DNA of 5,734 bases from an uncultured Paludibacter sp. GTDB taxonomy: Bacteria; Bacteroidota; Bacteroidia; Bacteroidales; Paludibacteraceae. Location: contig CALCBD010000060.1 of NCBI GenBank assembly GCA_937897985.1, forward strand, positions 1 to 5,734, in the 5' to 3' direction. This document shows, in pieces, positions 1 to 5,734 of the stretch (positions are counted from its first letter, which is position 1; each line of letters begins with the position of its first letter). The notes under the pieces are model-generated. The model had not been told where the DNA came from and did no database searches. It saw only the letters and a program-made list of their open reading frames with translations. The position numbers were made by a program, and so were the translations under genes.

Positions 1-24
1 TCTGAATTATTAATTATTAATTAT

Positions 25-55
25 CAAAGCCACCCCCTAAAGGGTGAGGCTTTGC
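25..55. repeat. Left copy of GCCACCCC hairpin repeat
   Basis: CAAAGC (25-30) pairs with GCTTTG (49-54) and CACCC (31-35) with GGGTG (42-46), with a two-base bulge (47-48) and a 6-nt loop. It resembles the hairpin at 5500-5531: both contain GCCACCCC, and the 14 nt from GGGTG through TTTGC match at 12 positions. It is preceded by AT-rich DNA (4-24, repeated attatta). No T-run follows it on either strand, so it is a repeat rather than a terminator. Confidence 0.65.
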
Positions 56-65
56 ACAAATCAAG

Positions 66-86
66 AGGCACAAAGGTCAGTGAGTT
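66..86. repeat. Partial left-flank copy of the 70-nt repeat (arm 2 side)
   Basis: Positions 66-79 (aggcacaaaggtca) are identical to 5628-5641, and 66-86 match 5628-5648 at 19 of 21 positions. The matching arm 1 is absent to its left; instead the hairpin repeat ends 11 nt upstream. This is best read as a truncated or internally deleted copy. Confidence 0.6.
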
Positions 87-160
87 GGATTTTTAAAACA
101 ATTTCAACCCCAGATTCGCATTATTTATTTGTTTTTCAGTAAGCCCGGTATTAACAAACC

Positions 161-209
161 AATAAAAAAATCATCATCTGCGAAGGGCTTTCCTTCACAG
201 ATGATGATT
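161..209 (-). terminator. Strong intrinsic terminator of the two-gene unit
   Basis: A 12-bp perfect stem pairs 169-180 with 198-209. After one C/A mismatch it continues for 5 bp (182-186 with 192-196) and closes on a 5-nt loop (187-191). Read on the minus strand, the hairpin runs straight into seven T residues (complement of 164-170). It begins 66 nt beyond the lipoprotein stop codon, as expected for the 3' end of this operon. On the plus strand there is no T-run after the stem (it continues with aaattaatt), so it acts in one direction. Confidence 0.9.
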
Positions 210-274
210 AAATTAATTATTTTGTCTTTTAAAGCCTGTTATGGCTTTTTGACAAATCAACGATTACGGGAGTC
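210..274 (-). other. 3' untranslated stretch with a small second hairpin
   Basis: Between the lipoprotein stop and the terminator, AAAGCC (231-236) pairs with GGCTTT (243-248) around a 6-nt loop. On the minus strand the stem is followed by only a short interrupted T-run. On the plus strand it is followed by two more T residues. It is too short to call a terminator alone, but could stabilise the 3' end or stop weak plus-strand transcription. Confidence 0.35.
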
Positions 275-1774
275 TTATTGAGCACTAACGTGGCTAAAAT
301 AAAAACTGTTCAGAAGTTGAGCTACACCATTGTAGGAACTTTTCGGAGCAATCACAGTAAGAGTATCACCAACTTTAAGTCCCTTTGTAGCTATCACATC
401 TTTTCTGAAATCGCCGGTAGCACCATAGCCGGGATAACAGCCATACACATATATTTCGCTGTTTCCATCCTGTATAGTAAGATTGCCAAACGAGGCATTT
501 GCTATCGATTTTATCACACCTGTCACTTTATAATAAGCGTTAGCATTGTCGGGTTTAGTTAGTACATCTGCAATGGTAGCTGTAGTTACAGAAATAGAGC
601 TTTCCAGAACAGAGCCTGCTACCTGTGGAGTTCCATTATATGCGGCACGTGTACCAACAATAGTGATAATGTCACTTACTTTCAGACCTTTAGTACCAAA
701 ATCTGTAATTTTATAAACATATACTTCACCTGAGAAATCTTTAATATATATTTTCCCGGCAGTAGCATCATCAATTTTGGTAATTACACCTGTCAAACGA
801 TAGAGTGTTGTACCAACTGCAGCAGCATTGAACTCAGCCACTGTTGCTTTTAAAATTGAACCTTTTTGGGTTATTGATGTTTGCGAGCTATAGTTTTTGG
901 TACCATCAGTAGTACTGAAAACAAGAGTAGTTCCACGATCCCCGCCAGTATTTGCAGCTGCTTTGAATTTCATAACAGTTTTAGTTCCTGTTGATTGAAT
1001 TGATGAAATGGACAGCCATGATTTAGCATCATCCGGAATATTTACTGATACACCCTGGCCTTTGCAGGTAAGGTATGCTGTAAATTCTCCACCTTCGAGA
1101 GGAATTGCTGCATTTTTTACAGAGTCAACTTTTACAAGCGATTTGTTGATCTTAATTACAGATACATTTACCAATTCTACTGTTGTACCGTAGGTGAGTT
1201 TCGGTCCCTGAACAGTAATCTCATCACCTACTTCAATTCCTAAAGTTGAGAATTTTTGCGTTGCTCCCTTTGAGTCAAGTGTACCATAAATATAAACGGT
1301 GCCGGTAGCATCCTTTAAATACCAGTTGCCATAAACAGTATTAGCAATCGATGTACAAACTCCGGTTACCTGATAGTTTTTATTGTCTATACCTGCAATA
1401 ACTTCGGCACATGTGGCAGTTGCAATTTTGGATAAGCCCTGAATGACATTGATTCTCTGCGTTTTGCCGGCACATTTAATCAGAACTTCTGTATTGCGAC
1501 CATCTAAAGTGGCAGCAGCACTAAAGGTAAGTGTTGATTCACCGGCATTTCCGGTTGTTGAAGAAACTGTCAGCCAGGTAGCAGTTTTTGTCAAAGTCCA
1601 ACTACTGTCTTTCGCTAGAACTGTGATAGAGGTTGAACCACCTCCTACAGGGATTGATACATAAGACGATGTTACTTGAATTTCATCGAGTAATGTCATT
1701 GTAGGTTCATCAGTACAGCTTGTCATCAAGGCAAGAGCTGCGATGAAGAATGGAATTATTTTTTTTAATTTCAT
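275..1774 (-). CDS. Surface lipoprotein with two BACON and three OB-fold-like domains
   Basis: The product is 499 residues. A lipoprotein signal peptide ends at LMTS|C20, and the mature start C-T-D-E has early acidic residues, in keeping with the Bacteroidetes surface-export signal. Domains in order: BACON-like 1 (about 33-113, W59 and W67, ending INVIQG), OB-like 1 (about 118-208), BACON-like 2 (about 213-304, SWLSI, ending SITQKG), OB-like 2 (about 308-395) and OB-like 3 (about 398-495). Each OB-like repeat follows the same plan: AT.A(E/D), Y..TGV, a strand pair ending in Y(I/V)Y, then G(I/L)(K/E)V.D.(I/L)TV and a closing strand. These resemble OB modules (DUF5689/YhcR-type) in Bacteroidetes lipoproteins; the family name is from memory. 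BACON domains are thought to bind glycans or mucin, or act as spacers. No catalytic motif is seen. Start 18 bp after the receptor stop, without a clear Shine-Dalgarno, and followed by a terminator, it is probably co-transcribed and an outer-leaflet partner of the receptor. The ligand is unknown. Confidence 0.88.
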   Translation of the reverse strand: MKLKKIIPFFIAALALMTSCTDEPTMTLLDEIQVTSSYVSIPVGGGSTSITVLAKDSSWTLTKTATWLTVSSTTGNAGESTLTFSAAATLDGRNTEVLIKCAGKTQRINVIQGLSKIATATCAEVIAGIDNKNYQVTGVCTSIANTVYGNWYLKDATGTVYIYGTLDSKGATQKFSTLGIEVGDEITVQGPKLTYGTTVELVNVSVIKINKSLVKVDSVKNAAIPLEGGEFTAYLTCKGQGVSVNIPDDAKSWLSISSIQSTGTKTVMKFKAAANTGGDRGTTLVFSTTDGTKNYSSQTSITQKGSILKATVAEFNAAAVGTTLYRLTGVITKIDDATAGKIYIKDFSGEVYVYKITDFGTKGLKVSDIITIVGTRAAYNGTPQVAGSVLESSISVTTATIADVLTKPDNANAYYKVTGVIKSIANASFGNLTIQDGNSEIYVYGCYPGYGATGDFRKDVIATKGLKVGDTLTVIAPKSSYNGVAQLLNSFYFSHVSAQ

Positions 1775-1792
1775 ATTATTTATTCTTTTTGA

Positions 1793-4700
1793 TTAATTGA
1801 AAATATACTTAACACCGATTAATGCATACCATGTTTGACCTAATGTGTAACTTGGTGTAAATGTTTGGGTATTACCATTGATTGAAGCAGGTGTAGAGAA
1901 TGTAGCCACTCCTTCAGCATCAACACCTTCGTATTTTAAAATACGTGCTTCGGTACCTATTTCCGGATTTAAATATTTAGCAACACCCCATGAGGAATTG
2001 AACAGGTTCATAACGTTTTTGACATCAAAGCTAAGTTGCAGTGTATTTTTAGTGCTCTTGGTTTTCACTACAAAATCATGTTTATAACTAAAGTCAACAC
2101 GATTTACCCACGGAGAATAAACGCTGTAAGCTTCTGCATATTTACCTTGTTGGTTTTTCAAATAACTGTTAGCATGTACAAAATCCATAAAACGGGTTTT
2201 ATCACTTTCCGAAACAAAGCGGAATTGATTGTTTGCCACATCATTATCAGTTGGAACATAAATAGCATCGTAGTTATAACCATCGCCGTTAATATCGTTA
2301 ACAGTCATGAATGAGTAGTTTGATCCACCTTTCCAGCCTTCATAGATAAGGCTGTAGTGATTACCGCTTTTATCGTTAGCAGTAACAGATGCCACAAGAC
2401 GATCAGGTGTAACGTATTGAGAATTATGCAATTTGATATAGTTAGGACCTTCAACTGTAGGAACGTATGTGAATGCTGATTCTGCATTTGATCCCGGCAT
2501 TCCGGTAACATCTTTAGCAACTGTGTGTGTATAGGCAGCCATTAAGTTCAGCCATTTTGCAGGTTGAGCATTTAAGGTAATGTTTGCTGACCATCCATAA
2601 CCACGTGAAGTGTTTTCCAGAACAAATGCTTTTGTGCCTGTACGATAAACTGCCGGATAAATAGGACGATTGTCAACTCCGTTGAAACGGGCAAAACCTC
2701 CTACCGTTGGAATACTCCAGTCAGAAATAGAAACACCGTTGATTGTTTTATTGAAAATACCTTCAGCAGTTACAGACAATGGGAATGATGTTTTGAATGA
2801 GTAGTCAACAGCGATGGATGATTTCCATACCTCCGGCATTTTGAAATTCGGATCAACAGCTGCAATTGCAGAAGGAACTGTACCATCAGCAGGAGAAATT
2901 GTTGAAGGATATCCCATAGAAGTCAGCTTATTATACAGGGCAGCAATATTGACATTTCCGTTTGCATCTTTTACAAGACCACCTGCAAATTGTGACATAT
3001 CAATGTATTTGCTTCCGTTTTTTTCAATGAATGTTCCGGTGTAACTATTAAAAACCTTGGTGCTGCCGTTAATCTGTGCCTGATATTGTACCATTCCACC
3101 ATTTGTAGGCATATTGGTGAAGAAAACAAGTGGTAAGTTACCCGAGAAAAGACCGGTACCTCCGCGAACTTTCAGGCTTTTATCACCAAATGTATCCCAA
3201 ACAAAACCTATGCGGGGAGAAAATATGATATTTGTTGCAGGCCATTTTCCTGTATCAATATTGCGACCGGAATAATCGAGTGCGAGGATTGCATTGTTTG
3301 TTATCAGGTCATTATTATTAAAGAAAAGTCCATCAATTCTCAGTCCGTAAGTAAGTTTTAAGTTATCGGTAACATTCCAGTCATCTTGTGCATAAGCACC
3401 GATTTTGTTAGTTCTTACGCGTGCTGCAGGATTGGCTTCGCCGTCATAACCATAAGTTAAGTTTACAATTTCGGGTGCTGCACTGTTTAAGAAGTCGTCG
3501 AGACTTGAGTAACGATAATATCCTGTTCCATTACGCATATATGCATTATCTGCCATTTTGTATTCATAGGCTACACCTCCTACAATTTTATGGTTTCCTA
3601 AATAATATGTTACTTCATCTTTGATATTCAAAGCATTGTTATGAACGCCATTGTTCCAGGTGAAAAGTTCATATCCTAACGACATATAAGCTTGTCCGTC
3701 TTTCAGAATATCGATAAACGGAAACTCCGTTGAATTCGATCCGCGAACGTCGTCAAGTTTTGAGAATGTTGCCAAAAACTGGTTTGATATTTTGTCGGTC
3801 AAACGGCTGTTTAAGTCAACTGAGAATGAATGAACAATATTATCCATTGAATACATTGAATTTGCAAAAGACATGGATGCTTGCGACATTCTCGCTTCGG
3901 ACATACGGGTTCCTCCGTCCATAGAACTTGCATTAGGAGATGACCAGTAACGGTTTTTGGTATAATTATAACGTAATGCCAAACGATGATTGTTTGTTAT
4001 ATTCCAGTCCAAACGGGCAAGAATTTTATTGTTTCCTTCATCTGCAGGGAAATCTGTATAAGATCCGGTCTCGTATCCGTATTTGGTTTTTACAAATTCC
4101 GAAACTGTCTGCATATCAGTTAATGTCGTGCGTGAAATATAATTATTTGCATCAGCAACACCATTGGTCGAAGCTTTCCAGCGATTTACTACTGTTGGTG
4201 TTTTTGACATTTCGCCATTAACAAAGAAGAATAATTTGTTTTTGATAATCGGACCACCCAATGTAAAACCATAAGTGGTATTGCGGTCAATGTCTCGCGC
4301 ACCTGTAATTTGTTTTCCATTAACAGCATCGCCGCGTAAATTTTCGTTTCTGTGAAAAATAAAGGCGCTACCTTTAAATGTGTTAGTTCCTGATTTTGTA
4401 ATTGCATTTACACCACCACCTATAAAGTTGGTTTGACGTACATCGTACGGGGTGATTACGACCTGTAATTCTTCGATAGCTTCAATAGAAATCGGATTGC
4501 CTCCACCCGGAAGAGCAGAACTCAAACCGAAGTTGTTGTTAAAATTGGCTCCATCCACAGTAAAGTTAGCTGTACGACCATCTGTACCTCCAAAGCTCAT
4601 TCCGTTGCCTCCATAAGGTGAAAGGCGGGTAATGTCGGTAATGCTGCGACTTACTGTGGGTAAACTTGTAATCTGATTACTTGTAATGTTTGTTGCCGCA

Positions 4701-5098
4701 CCGGTTTTCTCATTTGTAAATTTAGTACGGGTTGCAGTAACCAGCACTTCATTTAAAGTTGATACCTCTTCAGACAGGATTACATTCAGTGGATAGTTTT
4801 CACCCAAACTTAATGTAATGTTGTTAATCGTACTTTTACCATATCCAATGTAAGTAATTACAACAGTATAAGGTCCGCCTACGCGCATTCCGTTTAAGCT
4901 GTAGCGACCCTCCGAGTTGGTTGTGGTACCATAAGTTGTTCCCGACGGAGTATGAACAGCAACAACCGTTGCACCAATAACCGGTTCGTTACCCGATGTT
5001 ACTTTTCCACTCATACCCGAAGTGGTAACCTGAGCATTCACAGAAGTAGAAATCATAAAAATGATCGCTACGGTTAAATAAATCATTCGTTTCATCAT
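1793..5098 (-). CDS. Oar-type TonB-dependent outer-membrane receptor with carboxypeptidase-regulatory-like N-terminal domain
   Basis: The product is 1101 residues, the usual size for Oar-like receptors, and looks intact. A signal peptide spans about residues 1-22 (basic K3/R4, hydrophobic core, likely cut at VNA|QV). Residues 28-110 form a CarboxypepD_reg-like beta-sandwich (VIGATVVAV, NSEGRYSLNG, ITYIGY). A TonB-box-like stretch NEVLVTATR (116-124) follows, then a plug domain to about 240 with FTVDGANFNNNFG, SIEAIEELQVV and GGGVNAITKSGTN. The remainder is a beta-barrel with typical GFTLGGPIIKNKLFFFVNGE and a final strand YALIGVKYIFN; the terminal aromatic is penultimate rather than last. By family knowledge it sits in the outer membrane and imports a ligand using TonB-ExbBD energy; the ligand is not evident. 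Two adjacent ATGs open the frame; the first is used here, and the signal peptide works with either. It is the first gene of a pair, 18 bp ahead of the lipoprotein gene, and no SusD homologue is next to it. Confidence 0.95.
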   Translation of the reverse strand: MMKRMIYLTVAIIFMISTSVNAQVTTSGMSGKVTSGNEPVIGATVVAVHTPSGTTYGTTTNSEGRYSLNGMRVGGPYTVVITYIGYGKSTINNITLSLGENYPLNVILSEEVSTLNEVLVTATRTKFTNEKTGAATNITSNQITSLPTVSRSITDITRLSPYGGNGMSFGGTDGRTANFTVDGANFNNNFGLSSALPGGGNPISIEAIEELQVVITPYDVRQTNFIGGGVNAITKSGTNTFKGSAFIFHRNENLRGDAVNGKQITGARDIDRNTTYGFTLGGPIIKNKLFFFVNGEMSKTPTVVNRWKASTNGVADANNYISRTTLTDMQTVSEFVKTKYGYETGSYTDFPADEGNNKILARLDWNITNNHRLALRYNYTKNRYWSSPNASSMDGGTRMSEARMSQASMSFANSMYSMDNIVHSFSVDLNSRLTDKISNQFLATFSKLDDVRGSNSTEFPFIDILKDGQAYMSLGYELFTWNNGVHNNALNIKDEVTYYLGNHKIVGGVAYEYKMADNAYMRNGTGYYRYSSLDDFLNSAAPEIVNLTYGYDGEANPAARVRTNKIGAYAQDDWNVTDNLKLTYGLRIDGLFFNNNDLITNNAILALDYSGRNIDTGKWPATNIIFSPRIGFVWDTFGDKSLKVRGGTGLFSGNLPLVFFTNMPTNGGMVQYQAQINGSTKVFNSYTGTFIEKNGSKYIDMSQFAGGLVKDANGNVNIAALYNKLTSMGYPSTISPADGTVPSAIAAVDPNFKMPEVWKSSIAVDYSFKTSFPLSVTAEGIFNKTINGVSISDWSIPTVGGFARFNGVDNRPIYPAVYRTGTKAFVLENTSRGYGWSANITLNAQPAKWLNLMAAYTHTVAKDVTGMPGSNAESAFTYVPTVEGPNYIKLHNSQYVTPDRLVASVTANDKSGNHYSLIYEGWKGGSNYSFMTVNDINGDGYNYDAIYVPTDNDVANNQFRFVSESDKTRFMDFVHANSYLKNQQGKYAEAYSVYSPWVNRVDFSYKHDFVVKTKSTKNTLQLSFDVKNVMNLFNSSWGVAKYLNPEIGTEARILKYEGVDAEGVATFSTPASINGNTQTFTPSYTLGQTWYALIGVKYIFN

Positions 5099-5198
5099 AA
5101 ATAGTTCTGTTTTTAAATAAATTGTTTTAGTGAAGATATTTAATACTTAAGAAACCTGAAAAAATCAGCCAAAAAGCATATTTTCCCAATTACGAATG

Positions 5199-5206
5199 CA
5201 AATATA
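5199..5206 (-). promoter_or_regulatory. Candidate Bacteroidetes -7 box for the receptor gene
   Basis: On the minus strand the sequence reads TATATTTG, a full match to the Bacteroidetes primary-sigma -7 consensus TANNTTTG. It is the only such match on this strand between the receptor start and 5400. A transcript would start near 5190-5195, leaving an AT-rich leader of about 95 nt. The expected -33 TTTG is not clear: the best nearby sequence is CTTT at 5225-5228 with an 18-nt gap. The leader shows no obvious riboswitch or strong ribosome-binding site. Confidence 0.5.
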
Positions 5207-5390
5207 AAAGATTTTCGGTTAAATAAAGTTACATGCTCATGAAATTTATCAACAACCGAAGACACTTTCAGAATGAATTGATTTGTTAATATTTGACATT
5301 TGGTGAGTACAAAAATTAATCAATCTAAAATAAAGACTTATTACTTTCTTTCATTAAAAATTAATAAACTTATTATTTCAAATTGACACT

Positions 5391-5398
5391 TAATTTTG
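5391..5398 (+). promoter_or_regulatory. Possible plus-strand -7 box pointing into the right flank
   Basis: TAATTTTG matches TANNTTTG on the plus strand. No TTTG is present 19-21 nt upstream. A purine-rich aagggaggga lies just downstream (5401-5410), and a 12-codon open frame (MSRLLKGYVFVV, 5452-5490) ends ahead of the hairpin at 5500-5531. In such AT-rich DNA this may be chance. If real, it would drive a short RNA away from the receptor gene. Confidence 0.2.
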
Positions 5399-5421
5399 CG
5401 AAGGGAGGGAATTTATTTTAT

Positions 5422-5446
5422 AATTAATAATTAAAAATTAATAATT
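5422..5446. repeat. AT-rich 11-nt direct repeat
   Basis: The sequence aattaataatt occurs twice (5422-5432 and 5436-5446), separated by aaa. Similar attatta-type runs lie at 4-24 and 5567-5578; gaattattaatt is shared by 4-15 and 5567-5578. Low complexity makes homology uncertain, but the placement beside the hairpin repeat recurs on both sides of the gene pair. Confidence 0.5.
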
Positions 5447-5499
5447 GATAAATGTCACGTTTATTAAAAGGATATGTGTTTGTGGTTTAATACTCAACT

Positions 5500-5531
5500 G
5501 CCACCCCTACTACCCGGGGGTGTGGTTTTGC
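5500..5531. repeat. Right copy of GCCACCCC hairpin repeat
   Basis: CCAC (5501-5504) and CCC (5505-5507) pair with GGG (5518-5520) and GTGG (5522-5525), with one bulged base (t5521). The sequence runs on into ttttgc, like the left copy at 25-55. The direction is the same as on the left. No T-run of terminator type follows. Confidence 0.6.
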
Positions 5532-5580
5532 GAAGGTTCAACTCTGCCGGTGTTTGTATTAATTATGAATTATTAATTGC

Positions 5581-5650
5581 TTCTTTTTGTTCTCCGTTCC
5601 TCAGTGGTTATTAATATTTTACCGCAAAGGCACAAAGGTCACAGAGTTTA
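5581..5650. repeat. 70-nt intergenic repeat, copy 1
   Basis: This copy matches 5665-5734 at 68 of 70 positions. It differs at 5598 (t versus g) and 5603 (a versus c). It consists of a T-rich lead, arm 1 (5592-5608), a 12-nt AT loop (5609-5620), arm 2 (5621-5637) and a tail ending in cacagagttta. The arms are imperfectly inverted. Both differences from copy 2 lie in arm 1 and break pairs of the stem, so this looks like the more decayed copy. Confidence 0.9.
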
Positions 5651-5664
5651 AATATTGAAGTATT

Positions 5665-5734
5665 TTCTTTTTGTTCTCCGTGCCTCCGTGGTTATTAATA
5701 TTTTACCGCAAAGGCACAAAGGTCACAGAGTTTA
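5665..5734. repeat. 70-nt intergenic repeat, copy 2 (reaches window end)
   Basis: This copy is separated from copy 1 by 14 nt (5651-5664), giving an 84-nt period. Arm 1 (5676-5692, ctccgtgcctccgtggt) and arm 2 (5705-5721, accgcaaaggcacaaag) surround a 12-nt loop. As minus-strand RNA the arms give 12 Watson-Crick pairs, four G-U pairs and one C-A mismatch; as plus-strand RNA four of the positions become C-A mismatches. The general pattern of cacggaggcacgga-type arms is common in bacterial intergenic dispersed repeats. The array may continue past the window. Confidence 0.9.

Larger units (their letters stand above)
5099..5580. other. AT-rich gene-free region upstream of the receptor
   Basis: No protein-coding frame with recognisable features is present on either strand. 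The proximal part (5099-5210) is the probable leader and -7 box of the receptor. The stretch 5207-5390 is AT-rich with nothing identifiable beyond possible upstream promoter sequence. From 5391 on there is a weak plus-strand promoter-like box, the AT direct repeat, and the hairpin repeat, leading into the 70-nt repeats. No RNA gene was recognised. Confidence 0.7.

Noticed and set aside
231..250. Hairpin AAAGCC...GGCTTT followed by TT as a plus-strand terminator
   Set aside because: The stem has only 6 bp and no plus-strand gene precedes it; kept only as a minor 3' hairpin.
278..4221. Several plus-strand open frames of 61-94 codons, such as 278-562, 2036-2314 and 3940-4221
   Set aside because: They lie antisense within the two large genes, have no family resemblance or convincing start signals, and are explained as mirror frames of real coding sequence.
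2305..4407. Minus-strand frames 2305-2520 and 4189-4407
   Set aside because: They are alternative frames inside the intact receptor gene and show no domain or signal of their own.
5099..5195. Riboswitch or regulatory RNA in the receptor leader
   Set aside because: The leader is AT-rich with only a weak CTGA/TCAG pairing and no recognisable conserved riboswitch core.
5581..5734. Two spaced direct repeats as a CRISPR array
   Set aside because: The repeat is 70 nt and the spacer only 14 nt, with just two copies and no cas gene; this does not fit CRISPR dimensions.
1..5734. Composite transposon or integron explanation for the flanking repeats
   Set aside because: There is no transposase or integrase and no terminal inverted repeat or target duplication visible; the repeats are short intergenic elements in direct orientation.

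Overview
The window looks like a Bacteroidetes chromosome, probably Bacteroidales. The reasons are low GC, a large Oar-type TonB-dependent receptor with an N-terminal carboxypeptidase-regulatory-like domain, a BACON-domain lipoprotein with an acidic stretch right after the lipid cysteine, a Bacteroidetes-type -7 promoter box (TANNTTTG), weak or absent Shine-Dalgarno sequences, and AT-rich intergenic DNA full of short repeats. The genus cannot be fixed from this sequence alone.

Only two genes are convincing. Both are on the minus strand and they form a tight pair. The upstream gene (5098 to 1793) encodes a complete 1101-residue outer-membrane TonB-dependent receptor. After an 18-bp gap comes a 499-residue lipoprotein (1774 to 275) built as BACON, OB-like, BACON, OB-like, OB-like. 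A strong intrinsic terminator at 161-209 closes the unit. A minus-strand -7 box at 5199-5206 is the best promoter candidate. The receptor would be the outer-membrane channel and the lipoprotein a probable surface accessory or ligand-binding partner, a role like that of SusD although the protein is not SusD-like. The substrate is not visible; no enzyme or regulator lies in the window.

The flanks hold no recognisable gene but carry repeat elements. On the right, a 70-nt sequence occurs twice (5581-5650 and 5665-5734), each copy an imperfect inverted repeat. Further in are a GCCACCCC...GGGTG hairpin (5500-5531) and an AT-rich direct repeat (5422-5446). The left flank carries related pieces in the same order and orientation: AT-rich DNA (4-24), the hairpin (25-55) and a partial copy of the 70-nt repeat (66-86). 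The gene pair therefore sits between two versions of one composite intergenic repeat.

I see no clear evidence of a wholly new system. The observations most worth following are the receptor/multi-OB lipoprotein pair, a correlated cysteine pair in the first OB-like repeat, and the composite repeat with its strand-biased hairpin.
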